Of a DNA stretch of 64,000 nucleotides, positions 53,121 to 61,649 are shown piece after piece. This DNA is from an uncultured Porphyromonadaceae bacterium (lineage in GTDB: Bacteria; Bacteroidota; Bacteroidia; Bacteroidales; UBA11471), in contig URHG01000001.1 in assembly GCA_900547555.1 (NCBI GenBank), forward strand, positions 62,001 to 126,000, in the 5' to 3' direction. The notes under the pieces were generated by a model. It did not search any database, was not told the DNA's origin, and saw only the letters and a program-made list of their open reading frames with translations. Made by a program: the position numbers and the translations under genes. How positions within the stretch are numbered: position 1 is the first letter of the stretch; the number at the start of each line of letters is the position of its first letter.

Positions 53121-54365
53121 CTATTTTTTCTTTTTCAATATTTTTACCCGACAGGGTTGTTCGATGTCTTTTTTCCACGTCTTCAAGTACTCAAACCACG
53201 CTTCGGGAGTTTTATAGCCGAACGTCTCTTTCATGGAGGTAAACGTGATGTAATAAGTCATCGACGATTGTTTCGGGGCTTGTACTTGATAGAGGTAATT
53301 GGCTTTATCGTTTATTTCGCTTACGATATATTTCTGTGGAAGGTATGTTCCGAGGCCGACGGTTTCTTTGGCATATTTTACCGTATCGTTCACCGGCCAG
53401 TCCGTACCCCAGCAACCGATCAGTCCTTTGTGGTCGCTATATGATTCCGAACCTTTGATGTTTTGTACGCCGGTACAGAAGACTTCGTTGCCGAGAGGTT
53501 TGCCAAAAAGCACATCTACTTGAGCGTCGCGATGGCCTCCATAGAGAGTATATCGGCAAGTCATATCGAGACGGTCGTTTCCGTATTGCCAGCCTTTCGC
53601 TTCCATTTCGGCTACGGTGCGCACGGGACCGTAAGCCAATATGCGACCGGTGCGTTCAATGACGGGTTCGATATGTGTCGCTTTTTTCTGTTTGGCATTC
53701 CAGCCTTTCAATGCGCCTACGCCACAACTGCCGCTTACGCGTAAAACGTCGTCGCCGAATCCTTCTGCCAGTTGTTTGTCGTCGGGATACCAGCCACTGG
53801 CTTCCACTTCGAAACCTTTGTTGAATTTGCCGTAAATATCGACGGTCTGTTTTTGGTCGAAATAAATTCTGTATGCGACGAGTTCTGACTCGAATGCCGG
53901 GCCGTGATGATAAAGGTTGTTATAGATCTTGGTCGTTCCCGGTATGCTCAGAGCATTGATTTTGGGGTGTTTGTTCCGTTTGTTGCTTTTGTCGTAGATT
54001 TTCATGTCGGCGTACACCCGTGCTGGATAGCGATCGGCCGGTGCTTCTTTCCCCGATACGATGACGCGCAGTTCCTTTTTGGTTTTGGCCGGCATGTCTA
54101 TGAGCAGGGCTATTTCGTCTCCTTTTCCGTCGCGATCGAGATCGTCGGTTTGTGAGGCGATCTCTTTTTCTCCCTCATATACGGTTGCCGACAGTATAGG
54201 AAAGTCGCATTTGAAATCGGCGGTTTTCAGAACGACGGGATAGTCGGGTTTATTCTTCTCCCACGGATTTTCCACTTCTATGTAGAATGTTTTTTCTTGT
54301 GCCCATACTTGCGTACCGATACCTAATGCAAGGAGGCATAGGCCGAAATGACCGAATAGTTTCAT
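53121..54365 (-). CDS. DUF4861-family exported protein
   Basis: This 414-residue protein has a signal peptide ending at VWAQ (residue 23). The rest matches DUF4861: KTFYIEVENPWEKNKPDYPVV near the N-terminus (VENPWEKNKPDYP), TDDLDRDGKGDEIALLID, NLYHHGPAFESELVAYRIYF and CWGTDWPVNDT. DUF4861 proteins often lie near pectin or glycosaminoglycan degradation genes in Bacteroidota, and are presumed to act on carbohydrates, but no activity is assigned here. It is 35 bp downstream of the barrel gene and probably co-transcribed. Confidence 0.83.
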   Translation of the reverse strand: MKLFGHFGLCLLALGIGTQVWAQEKTFYIEVENPWEKNKPDYPVVLKTADFKCDFPILSATVYEGEKEIASQTDDLDRDGKGDEIALLIDMPAKTKKELRVIVSGKEAPADRYPARVYADMKIYDKSNKRNKHPKINALSIPGTTKIYNNLYHHGPAFESELVAYRIYFDQKQTVDIYGKFNKGFEVEASGWYPDDKQLAEGFGDDVLRVSGSCGVGALKGWNAKQKKATHIEPVIERTGRILAYGPVRTVAEMEAKGWQYGNDRLDMTCRYTLYGGHRDAQVDVLFGKPLGNEVFCTGVQNIKGSESYSDHKGLIGCWGTDWPVNDTVKYAKETVGLGTYLPQKYIVSEINDKANYLYQVQAPKQSSMTYYITFTSMKETFGYKTPEAWFEYLKTWKKDIEQPCRVKILKKKK

Positions 54366-54400
54366 GGTAGATGTATTTTTTGAGTATTATGGTGATTTTA

Positions 54401-55066
54401 TCAGAAAGTAACGCTGAATACAAGTTGCCACATATTGCTTTTGTAGGAAAAGTCATTGGCCAGAATGTCGCTCCACCCATCGGTAAAAGTCTCTCTTACC
54501 GAGTTGCCCATAGGCAGCCGGTAATTGATGGCAGCGCGCAAATGCTTGAAGAGAATAATGCCGGCGGTAAAATTCATACCTACGGCGGTCTCGTTATTGA
54601 TGAGGCGCGCACCGTTCGGTTGGGGATTTTCTTTCCCGATAATATCGTAAAGTTTATTGGATAGGTTGTCGTTTTTGATGTCGAATGTAAACGACGGTCC
54701 TACTCCTGCATAGATGCCGAGAATTTGCAACGGGTTGAATGTGAATTTCAGATATAAAGGAATGTCGAGAGAGTGTCTGAAATAGTTGGCTACGGCATAA
54801 TCGTCGGTGTTGGTAAAATGTGTTCGGCGTTGCAGGTAGAGCAGAGATCCGTCGATAGAGAGACCTAACGGGAAACTTATTTCGGCCATAGGACCGATGA
54901 AAAAGCCGCAATCGTTATCGTATTTGATATTGGAGGCGAGCCCTTTATAGGAGCTTCCCGATAGATTGATTCCTCCTTTGAGACCCCAGTTGAAATCTAT
55001 GGCCTGCGCTTGTGCCGATATGCCTAAGAATACCAGCAAGCAGATGGTTTTGGTAAACTTTTTCAT
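54401..55066 (-). CDS. PorT-type outer-membrane beta-barrel protein
   Basis: The start at 55066 (MKKFTKTICLLVFLGISAQA) provides a signal peptide; an in-frame ATG lies six codons before. The 221-residue product has alternating hydrophobic strands typical of the OMP_b-brl_2/PorT family: FNWGLKGGINLSGSSY at the start, IGPMAEISFPLGLSIDGSLLY, GIYAGVGPSFTFD and a terminal aromatic MWQLVFSVTF. It is a small barrel of about eight strands of unknown role. It is not close enough to call PorT of the T9SS. Confidence 0.8.
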   Translation of the reverse strand: MKKFTKTICLLVFLGISAQAQAIDFNWGLKGGINLSGSSYKGLASNIKYDNDCGFFIGPMAEISFPLGLSIDGSLLYLQRRTHFTNTDDYAVANYFRHSLDIPLYLKFTFNPLQILGIYAGVGPSFTFDIKNDNLSNKLYDIIGKENPQPNGARLINNETAVGMNFTAGIILFKHLRAAINYRLPMGNSVRETFTDGWSDILANDFSYKSNMWQLVFSVTF

Positions 55067-55230
55067 AAGATATAGTTTTGTCAAAGCAAAGATAAAGATT
55101 TCTTTACGAACTTTTTTATCCTTATTCCCGAAACCCTATATAAAAAATCGTTAATCGTCGTATTCCAATAAATTTTCCCGACAAGGAAATTTTTTAGCCG
55201 ATAAAATTTTTTCAATTCAAGAAAAGATTT

Positions 55231-55238
55231 TACCTTTG
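55231..55238 (+). promoter_or_regulatory. Candidate -7 box of the tRNA gene
   Basis: TACCTTTG lies 42 bp before the tRNA 5' end, an exact consensus match. Confidence 0.5.
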
Positions 55239-55279
55239 CCCCCGCATTCGGGAAAAGATGTTTTTCTCGTATTGGCGAT

Positions 55280-55353
55280 GGCGGGGTAGCTCAGTTGGTT
55301 AGAGCGTCGGATTCATAACCCGGAGGTCACGAGTTCAATTCTCGTCCCCGCTA
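55280..55353 (+). tRNA. tRNA with CAT anticodon (elongator tRNA-Met, or tRNA-Ile2)
   Basis: The cloverleaf folds with acceptor GGCGGGG/CCCCGCT (one G.U at position 1-72), D-arm GCTC/GAGC, anticodon arm TCGGA-TTCATAA-CCCGG and T-arm ACGAG-TTCAATT-CTCGT, with discriminator A and no encoded CCA. The anticodon CAT is at 55314-55316. It lacks the initiator-type C1-A72 mismatch and three G-C anticodon-stem pairs. The anticodon stem has an A-C mismatch at 31-39 and a U.G at 27-43. Lysidine-modified tRNA-Ile cannot be excluded by sequence alone. Confidence 0.92.
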
Positions 55354-55362
55354 CTTTCATCG

Positions 55363-55395
55363 AAGGCTGTCTTAGTGTGTAAGACGGCCTTTTTT
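55363..55395 (+). terminator. Terminator of the tRNA gene
   Basis: AAGGCTGTCTTA pairs with TAAGACGGCCTT (one U.G) around GTGTG, followed by TTTTTT. It lies 10 bp after the tRNA. Confidence 0.85.
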
Positions 55396-55427
55396 GTCGT
55401 ATGGAATAAAGTAATACGCATTTCTCC

Positions 55428-56405
55428 ATGTTGAAATATTTTTATATTGCCATCGGAACATTGTCGTTGTCTTTGGGGGTCATCGGTATTTTTGTGCCGT
55501 TGTTACCCACGACGCCCTTTTTATTGCTTGCGGCCGCTCTTTATTTTCGTAGTTCTCCGGTGCTGTATGAGCGTTTATTGAATCATAGGTATTTAGGTTC
55601 GTATATCCGTAATTTTCGGGAGTATAGAGCCATACCTTTGCGGGCAAAGGTTATTTCGATCACTCTTTTATGGGGGACATTGTCGTATTGTGCTTTTGGT
55701 ATTGCCGAAAGCACTTGGTTGCGCTTATTGTTCGGTGCGATAGCCATCGGCGTAACGTGGCATATTTTGAGTTATAAAACGTTGAGGAGAAAAGATAAAT
55801 ACGAAGAAGTTGATGACAGTGATCTTATCGAACAGCTTTCGATGGCGAATATCGAACAGGCTTGGCGTATAATACGCGCTGGCGGTTTTTTTGAGGCATG
55901 GGCGTCGATAGGAGCCGAAACGCATGTGGTAGGCTCGTTGCGTATGGGGTTACTGGTAAAACATCGGGATATAGATTTACATATATATTCGTCGGAATTA
56001 TCTGTCCCCGACAGTTTTCGGGCGGTGTCTCTATTGGCTCGGAATCCGGCCGTGAAACACATAGAATATGTAAATCTTGTCGATACCGATGAACGGTGTA
56101 TCGAGTGGCATATCGGATATGTCGACGATCGAGGCGAGGTGTGGCAAATCGATATGATACACATTTTGCGGGGAAGTCGGTACGACGGATATTTCGAACG
56201 TGTGGCCGATCGTATATCGGCTGTACTTACCCCGGAGATGCGCCGTACGATTTTATCGTTGAAATACGCAACTCCCGATGCAATGCATATTGCTGGTGTG
56301 GAGTATTATCGGGCGGTAATAGCCGGGGGAGTTCGTTCATATAAAGATTTTCTGGAATGGCGAGAGAAGAATCCCGTAACGGGTATTGTCGAATGGCTTC
56401 CTTGA
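55428..56405 (+). CDS. DUF454 (YbaN-like) membrane domain fused to a nucleotidyltransferase-like domain
   Basis: This 325-residue protein has two parts. Residues 1-118 match the DUF454/YbaN inner-membrane family: GVIGIFVPLLPTTPFLLLAA (residues 17-36), then FRSSPVLYERLLNH, and two more hydrophobic segments at about 73-92 and 98-114. Residues about 128-325 are soluble and look like a Pol-beta-type nucleotidyltransferase: GS at 169-170, DID at 181-183 and a third Asp at 242 in WQIDMIHI would form the metal triad. The frame is unbroken with no sign of a sequencing join. YbaN proteins are normally about 120 residues alone. The function is unknown. Confidence 0.72.
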   Translation: MLKYFYIAIGTLSLSLGVIGIFVPLLPTTPFLLLAAALYFRSSPVLYERLLNHRYLGSYIRNFREYRAIPLRAKVISITLLWGTLSYCAFGIAESTWLRLLFGAIAIGVTWHILSYKTLRRKDKYEEVDDSDLIEQLSMANIEQAWRIIRAGGFFEAWASIGAETHVVGSLRMGLLVKHRDIDLHIYSSELSVPDSFRAVSLLARNPAVKHIEYVNLVDTDERCIEWHIGYVDDRGEVWQIDMIHILRGSRYDGYFERVADRISAVLTPEMRRTILSLKYATPDAMHIAGVEYYRAVIAGGVRSYKDFLEWREKNPVTGIVEWLP

Positions 56406-56462
56406 AATATGTGTGGGGAATAAAAAATATTCGTTTTCCTCATTTGTTTCTGTTAAAGTTCT

Positions 56463-56470
56463 TACCTTTG
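56463..56470 (+). promoter_or_regulatory. Candidate -7 box of the thrE-like pair
   Basis: TACCTTTG lies 52 bp before the first thrE-like start; a TTTG at 56443-56446 is only 16 bp upstream, shorter than usual. Confidence 0.42.
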
Positions 56471-56522
56471 CGGCGTTTTTTTCGGGGTCTCGCTCCCGAG
56501 ATTAGGTTTTCAGAAATTTTAT

Positions 56523-57296
56523 ATGAAGGTAGAGAAGGAATTTCATCGCATTGCCGATTTTATTGCCGAGTACGCTGTCCGTTTGATGGGATCGGGCGTA
56601 CATACGTCTCGGGTGGTACGCAATACCATGCGCATCAGTGAGGCGTTGGGAGTCGTAACGCAAATGACATTGTTGCATAAGACTATCATTTTTTCGATTC
56701 ATGATAGAGAATCGGGAGAAGTGCTCAGCGATGTCGTGCCTGTAAAAAGTTTTCCGATCAGTTTTTTTCTCAATTCCGAGTTGAGTTCGCTCAGTTGGGC
56801 GGCACTCGACAATCATCTGTCGCTCGAAGAGATAGAACGGCGATACAAAAAAATCGTAGATACGCCTCGTATCAACCATTATCTTCTTACTTTTTTGGTG
56901 GCTTGCGCCAATGGGGCTTTCTGTCAACTTTTCGGCGGCAGTTGGGGGGCGATAGGAATTGTATTTATCGCTACGGTAATCGGCTTTTCACTGAAAAGTT
57001 TCATGCAGAAACGGCATGTCAGTCATTATGTCGTATTTGTTTTGACGGCCTTTCTTTCTTCCGTGATTGCTTCATCGGCATTGTTGTTCAATGCCACACC
57101 CGATATTGCTATCGGTACGAGCGTTCTCTTTTTGATTCCCGGCGTACCTTTGCTCAATGGGGTTATCGATATCGTAGAGAGCCATATTTTGCTGGGGACT
57201 ACCCGGCTGGTCAGCGCTTTGTTGCTGGTGATGTGTATTGCCGTAGGATTGTCGATAACATTGGCTATCGTACACAACGGTTTGGTATTGCTTTAA
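56523..57296 (+). CDS. Threonine/serine exporter, ThrE N-terminal-type subunit (DUF1212)
   Basis: This 257-residue protein has a hydrophilic first 115 residues (ADFIAEYAVRLMGSGVHTSRV, AVRLMGSG shown) followed by about five membrane segments. This is the DUF1212/ThrE-1 pattern, including FLIPGVPLLNGVIDI with the conserved PG-PL-N core (about residues 204-218). It is half of a two-component exporter whose other half follows after 10 bp. Substrates are thought to be threonine, serine or similar small molecules. Confidence 0.87.
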   Translation: MKVEKEFHRIADFIAEYAVRLMGSGVHTSRVVRNTMRISEALGVVTQMTLLHKTIIFSIHDRESGEVLSDVVPVKSFPISFFLNSELSSLSWAALDNHLSLEEIERRYKKIVDTPRINHYLLTFLVACANGAFCQLFGGSWGAIGIVFIATVIGFSLKSFMQKRHVSHYVVFVLTAFLSSVIASSALLFNATPDIAIGTSVLFLIPGVPLLNGVIDIVESHILLGTTRLVSALLLVMCIAVGLSITLAIVHNGLVLL

Positions 57297-57306
57297 AGAG
57301 GAGATT

Positions 57307-57798
57307 ATGGTAGGAACTATTGTTATAGACGGGCTTTTCGCAGCTATTGCAGCTATCGGTTTCGGGGCTATTTCTAACCCTCCCCGGCGGGCGTTTCTTT
57401 CTATCGCTGTTGCGGCGGCCATAGGACATGCACTGCGTTTCTCGCTGATGTATTATGTCGGGGTCGATATTATTACCGCGTCGTTTTGTGCATCATTTGT
57501 CATCGGGTGGGTAAGTCTTTTTCTCGGTTCTTTTATCTATTGTCCCATGACGGTGGTATATATACCGGCTTTGTTGCCTATGATTCCGGGTATGTATGCT
57601 TACAAGACGGTCTTTGCATTGCTCCTTTTTTCGCGTAATCTTTCCGATCCTGATATGGTGCAGCGTTATATGCAGGAATTTTTTGTCAACGGAATCGTTA
57701 CTTGCGGAGTTATTTTCATGTTGGCGGTGGGAGCGACGTTGCCTTTTATCCTGTTTCCGTCGAAACCTTATTCGCTTACCCGTCGTAAGCCGGAATAG
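57307..57798 (+). CDS. Threonine/serine exporter, ThrE C-terminal-type subunit (DUF3815)
   Basis: This 163-residue membrane protein has about four hydrophobic segments and matches ThrE-2/DUF3815: GFGAISNPPRRAFLSIAVAAAIGHALRF (NPPRRAF and GHALRF) and VVYIPALLPMIPGMYAYKTVFALL (LLPMIPGMYAYK). In Corynebacterium both parts are one chain; here they are separate genes, a common arrangement. It is expected to form a complex with the preceding protein. Confidence 0.87.
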   Translation: MVGTIVIDGLFAAIAAIGFGAISNPPRRAFLSIAVAAAIGHALRFSLMYYVGVDIITASFCASFVIGWVSLFLGSFIYCPMTVVYIPALLPMIPGMYAYKTVFALLLFSRNLSDPDMVQRYMQEFFVNGIVTCGVIFMLAVGATLPFILFPSKPYSLTRRKPE

Positions 57799-57898
57799 GG
57801 GCGTTGGCCGAAGAGGGCCGTCGGATAGAATCGCATACAGGAAGTGCTGTATCGCTTTGTTTCCTGATGCCGGGACCGGGTCTGAAAGTAAATATCCC

Positions 57899-57930
57899 TT
57901 TGGCATTCTTTGCGACTTATATTATCTTTG
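57899..57930 (+). promoter_or_regulatory. Promoter of the CCA-type nucleotidyltransferase gene
   Basis: TTTG at 57899-57902 is followed after 20 bp by TATCTTTG at 57923-57930, a close match to the Bacteroidota promoter. It also supports the downstream start at 58003, because the longer open frame begins inside it. Confidence 0.62.
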
Positions 57931-58002
57931 CTTGCAGAAAACGGCAAGAGATCGAATGTTTTATCTTGTTTGTGCGTTTTCCGTGAAAAATCTATATGGC
58001 CG

Positions 58003-59442
58003 ATGAGACTCGACGATTCATTATTGCAAAAGCATTTGGGGCATCCGCTTTTCTCTCTCCTCACCGAGACTGCCGATGAGTTGGGCATGCCTTGTTATGT
58101 CATAGGCGGTTATGTGCGTGATATTTTTCTGCAACGGGCATCAAAAGACATCGATGTGGTAACTGTCGGCAGCGGTATAGAATTGGCTCGGGCATTTGCC
58201 GAAAAATTGGGCAAACGGGCGTTTCTATCGGTTTTCAATAATTTCGGAACGGCACAAGTCAAATATAAAAGTCATGAGATAGAATTTGTCGGCGCTCGCC
58301 GGGAATCTTATTCGCATGATTCCCGAAAACCGATTGTCGAGGACGGGACTTTGACCGATGACCAGAACCGCCGGGATTTTACGATCAATGCCCTTGCCAT
58401 TTGTCTGAACAAAGAGCGTTTCGGCGAGTTGGTAGACCCTTTTGGCGGTATTTCCGATCTCGATGCAGGACTCATACGCACTCCGCTCGACCCCGATATT
58501 ACATTCAGCGATGATCCTTTACGCATGATGCGGGCGATACGTTTTGCAACACAGTTGGGTTTCAGGATCGTCGACGATACTTTCGATGCGATTTCCCGCA
58601 ATCGGGAACGCATCAAAATCATATCGGGCGAACGCATCATCGATGAGATGAACAAGATGATGATGTCGTCCCGCCCTTCCATCGGTTTTCTTTTACTCGA
58701 AAAATGCGGGCTGTTGCCGATTATTTTTCCCGAACTTCATGCCTTGAAAGGAGTGGAAACGGTCGACGGTCGGGGGCATAAAGATAATTTTTTCCATACG
58801 TTGGCAGTTCTCGACCAGTTGGCGGCCAAGAGCGACAACCTGTGGCTGCGTTGGGCTGCGGTATTCCATGACATCGCCAAACCGGTGACCAAGCGGTACG
58901 ATGCCAAATTGGGCTGGACATTCCATAATCACAATTATGTGGGTGCAAAAATGATACCCGGGATATTCCGTCGTATGAAGTTGCCGATGAATGAGAAGAT
59001 GAAGTTTGTGCAGAAGATGGTCGAACTGCATATGCGGCCTATCGCTTTGGTCGAGGAAGAGGTTACCGACTCGGCCGTCCGCCGTCTGCTTTTCGATGCC
59101 GGAGATGACATCGATTCGCTCATGCTGCTTTGCGAGGCCGACATTACTTCTAAAAATCAGGAGAAGGTGCGTCGGATACTCAATAATTTTGCACTTGTGC
59201 GTACCAAGTTGCATGATATTGAGGAGAAAGATCGCATACGGAATTTTCAGCCTCCGGTTACCGGAGAGGAGATAATGGCTGTTTTTTCGCTTACACCTTG
59301 CCGTGTCGTGGGGGAGATAAAAGCGGCCATTAAAGAAGCCATACTCGACGGCATTATACCGAACGAACGGGAAGCCGCATATCGGTATATGTTGGGGGTG
59401 GCATTGGAAAAAGGACTTGTTCCTGCGAAGGGAAGGGAATAG
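58003..59442 (+). CDS. CCA tRNA nucleotidyltransferase / poly(A) polymerase family protein with HD domain
   Basis: Starting at 58003 (MRLDDSLLQKHLGH), the 479-residue protein has the class II nucleotidyltransferase core: VIGGYVRDIFLQR and KDIDVV for the metal-binding Asp residues, RRDFTINALAIC and DPLRMMRAIRFATQLGF. An HD domain follows (HTLAVLDQLA, AAVFHDIAKP, His/Asp pair). It adds or repairs the 3' CCA of tRNAs, needed here because the tRNA in the window has no encoded CCA. Poly(A) polymerase activity is the alternative. The open frame continues 31 codons upstream, but that part is non-conserved. Confidence 0.9.
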   Translation: MRLDDSLLQKHLGHPLFSLLTETADELGMPCYVIGGYVRDIFLQRASKDIDVVTVGSGIELARAFAEKLGKRAFLSVFNNFGTAQVKYKSHEIEFVGARRESYSHDSRKPIVEDGTLTDDQNRRDFTINALAICLNKERFGELVDPFGGISDLDAGLIRTPLDPDITFSDDPLRMMRAIRFATQLGFRIVDDTFDAISRNRERIKIISGERIIDEMNKMMMSSRPSIGFLLLEKCGLLPIIFPELHALKGVETVDGRGHKDNFFHTLAVLDQLAAKSDNLWLRWAAVFHDIAKPVTKRYDAKLGWTFHNHNYVGAKMIPGIFRRMKLPMNEKMKFVQKMVELHMRPIALVEEEVTDSAVRRLLFDAGDDIDSLMLLCEADITSKNQEKVRRILNNFALVRTKLHDIEEKDRIRNFQPPVTGEEIMAVFSLTPCRVVGEIKAAIKEAILDGIIPNEREAAYRYMLGVALEKGLVPAKGRE

Positions 59443-59457
59443 AAATCGTCCTTTTTT
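59408..59457 (+). terminator. Possible terminator overlapping the 3' end of the CCA gene
   Basis: AAAAAGGAC (59408-59416) pairs with GTCCTTTTT (59448-59456) with further T behind. The stop codon lies in the 31-base loop, so the hairpin forms only as translation ends. Confidence 0.45.
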
Positions 59458-59522
59458 GTAAAAACGGTTTCATTTTTTATCCCTATCTTTGTCGTCCAGC
59501 GAAATTAATACGTGAAACATAC

Positions 59523-60788
59523 ATGAGACTGAAATTATTGATGGCTGTTTTTGTTTGTACGGTAACAGCCTATGCACAGGGAACTTATCGTTTCGATTTT
59601 ACGGGAAATCCACGGAAAGGCTATATCGGCGTAGATGCGTCGACGGTTTATAACGATGCGCTCGGTTATGGGTTCGACTTCGGGCAACTCCCGTCGTCCG
59701 ATGGAAAAGCCCCGTTTTTCTTTTCTGTGAATGTTCCCGACGGAAATTATAAAGTAACCGTAAAGTTAGGCTCGTCCGTATCTGCCGGTGAAACGACCGT
59801 GAGGGCCGAGTCGCGGAGGCTTTTCATAGAGCGAGAGAAGACCGATGCCGGAAAGTTCAAGAAAGAAACTTTTATCGTGAACAAGCGCAATACCCGTATT
59901 TCCGATACTGAGAGGGTACGCATCAAACCCCGCGAAAAGAAAAAACTTAATTGGGACAATAAGCTGACGTTCGAATTTAACGGACCGGCGCCGCGTGTTG
60001 CCGAGGTTGTGATAGAACCTACGCAGAAACCGATAACCGTGTTTTTGTGCGGGAATTCTACGGTTGTCGATCAGGACAATGAGCCGTGGGGCAGTTGGGG
60101 GCAGATGATACCGCGCTTTTTTACCGATAAGGTCGCTGTTGCCAATTATGCCGAGAGCGGGGAATCGGCCAATACTTTCCTTGCGGCACGTCGATTTGAC
60201 AAGGCTCTCACGCAAATGAAAAAAGGCGATTATGTTTTTGTCGAATTCGGACATAACGATCAGAAACAGAAAGGCAAGGGAAAAGGTCCGTGGACGTCGT
60301 TCTACGACAGCCTGAAAGAGTATATCGTAAAAGCCCGCGAGAAAGGGGCCACGATTGTTTTTGTAACGCCTACCCAGCGTCGCAGTTTCGGTGATGACGG
60401 TAAGATAAAGGATACGCATGGAGAATATCCCGCAGCTATGCGCAAACTGGCCGAAGAGGAGGGCGTTCCTGTTATCGAGCTCAACGAGATGACCCGTACG
60501 CTCTATGAGACGCTTGGTGTAGAGGGGTCCCGCCGTGCTTTTGTGCAATATCCTGCCAACACTTTTCCCGGACAGACAAAGGCTCTTGAAGACAATACGC
60601 ATTTCAATCCTTACGGGGCATATCAAATCGCCAAATGTATTTTACAGGGAATTAAAGATAAAAAATTGGGATTGGCTCGTTATATCAAGGACTTTGAGGA
60701 ATATGATCCTGCGCATCCCGATGATGTCGATGCTTTCGTATGGGATCTCAGCCCTTTTACCGAAATAGAGAAACCTGACGGAAATTAA
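59523..60788 (+). CDS. CE12-type rhamnogalacturonan acetylesterase with N-terminal beta-sandwich domain
   Basis: This 421-residue protein has a signal peptide (MRLKLLMAVFVCTVTAYA). Residues about 20-165 form a galactose-binding-like domain (YRFDFTGNPRKGYIGV, FFFSVNVPDGNYKVTV), and the SGNH domain starts about 170. Block I reads FLCGNSTV, with Asn where GDST is usual; GHND and DNTHFNPYGA (Asp-His) are intact. It is expected to deacetylate rhamnogalacturonan. It stands alone with its own -7 box (TATCTTTG at 59484-59491), 37 kb from the main pectin locus, and may act on a different acetyl position. Confidence 0.88.
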   Translation: MRLKLLMAVFVCTVTAYAQGTYRFDFTGNPRKGYIGVDASTVYNDALGYGFDFGQLPSSDGKAPFFFSVNVPDGNYKVTVKLGSSVSAGETTVRAESRRLFIEREKTDAGKFKKETFIVNKRNTRISDTERVRIKPREKKKLNWDNKLTFEFNGPAPRVAEVVIEPTQKPITVFLCGNSTVVDQDNEPWGSWGQMIPRFFTDKVAVANYAESGESANTFLAARRFDKALTQMKKGDYVFVEFGHNDQKQKGKGKGPWTSFYDSLKEYIVKAREKGATIVFVTPTQRRSFGDDGKIKDTHGEYPAAMRKLAEEEGVPVIELNEMTRTLYETLGVEGSRRAFVQYPANTFPGQTKALEDNTHFNPYGAYQIAKCILQGIKDKKLGLARYIKDFEEYDPAHPDDVDAFVWDLSPFTEIEKPDGN

Positions 60789-60821
60789 TTCTTATGTAAA
60801 AGAGGCAGTTGCTTTTATGCA

Positions 60822-60859
60822 AAAGAAGGGATGTCATATTTTTATGACATCCCTTCTTT
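60822..60859. terminator. 17-bp perfect hairpin terminator after the CE12 gene
   Basis: AAAGAAGGGATGTCATA pairs exactly with TATGACATCCCTTCTTT around TTTT. It lies 33 bp after the stop and can serve both strands. The remaining bases to 61019 show nothing else. Confidence 0.8.
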
Positions 60860-61019
60860 GTAATATAGAGAAGAATCTTCCATACTGTCTCAGAAAGATT
60901 CTTTCTTTTGAGGGAACAAGACAGTGGGAGATTTTCTCTCTGAATAAAAAATGAATATATCCCTGCCATGATAATTTGAGACATATATTCTTTTTTATTG
61001 CCGTTTTCAACGGTTGGGT

Positions 61020-61631
61020 TTATCCGATGAGTTCACCTTTTCCTTCCCGTGTAATTTCGGGCGTTTCTTTGCTGCAATCGATGATAGTCGATGGTATGTG
61101 TCCGCCTGTTCCGCCGTCGACGAAAAGATCTACGGTGTTTTCAAATTCTTCTTGTATCAGTTCCGGGTCGGTTAGATATTCGATTTCGGTATGACGAGGG
61201 GAAATAGATGTCGACATCAGCGGATTGCCCAACTCTTGGGTTATCGCTTGGGCTATGGCATTGTCGGGAACACGTATGCCTACGGTTTTGCGGTTTTTGT
61301 AAATATGGGGCAGCTGGGAACTGGTAGGGAGTATGAATGTAAAAGCTCCCGGTAAATTCCGGCGCATAAGTTTGAAATGGGCATTGCTCACTTTGGCATA
61401 TTGGCTCAGCATGCTCAAATCGGGGCAGACAATCGAAAGCAGAGCTTTTCTTGTATCGATATTTTTCAGTCGGCATATCCGTTCTACGGCGCGTACGTTG
61501 AGAGCATCGCAACCGATAGCGTATAACGTATCGGTCGGGTAGATGATGATACCGCCGTCGCGCAGTACGGCGGCTACCCGTTCTATCTCTTTCGGGTTGG
61601 GATTATCGGCATATATGCGTACGTAGTCCAT
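61020..61631 (-). CDS. L-threonylcarbamoyladenylate synthase (Sua5/YciO/YrdC family)
   Basis: This 203-residue protein has the YrdC fold signature: GGIIIYPTDTLYAIGCDA (residues about 29-46), SIVCPDLSMLSQYAKV and LPGAFTFILPTS, then TVGIRVPDN and STSISP. It makes threonylcarbamoyl-AMP for the t6A37 tRNA modification. The YciO-type subfamily, which may not do this, is the alternative. It is last in the lptF/G-like - ribBA - yrdC block, 18 bp after ribBA. Confidence 0.87.
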   Translation of the reverse strand: MDYVRIYADNPNPKEIERVAAVLRDGGIIIYPTDTLYAIGCDALNVRAVERICRLKNIDTRKALLSIVCPDLSMLSQYAKVSNAHFKLMRRNLPGAFTFILPTSSQLPHIYKNRKTVGIRVPDNAIAQAITQELGNPLMSTSISPRHTEIEYLTDPELIQEEFENTVDLFVDGGTGGHIPSTIIDCSKETPEITREGKGELIG

Positions 61632-61649
61632 AGGGAATGGCTTGAAAAG

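Noticed and set aside
57910..58002. N-terminal extension of the CCA-type nucleotidyltransferase
   Set aside because: It overlaps the promoter at 57899-57930 and adds a non-conserved segment ahead of the normal N-terminus.
60757..60984. A 75-codon minus-strand frame after the CE12 gene
   Set aside because: It runs straight through the perfect 17-bp terminator hairpin and has no domain resemblance.
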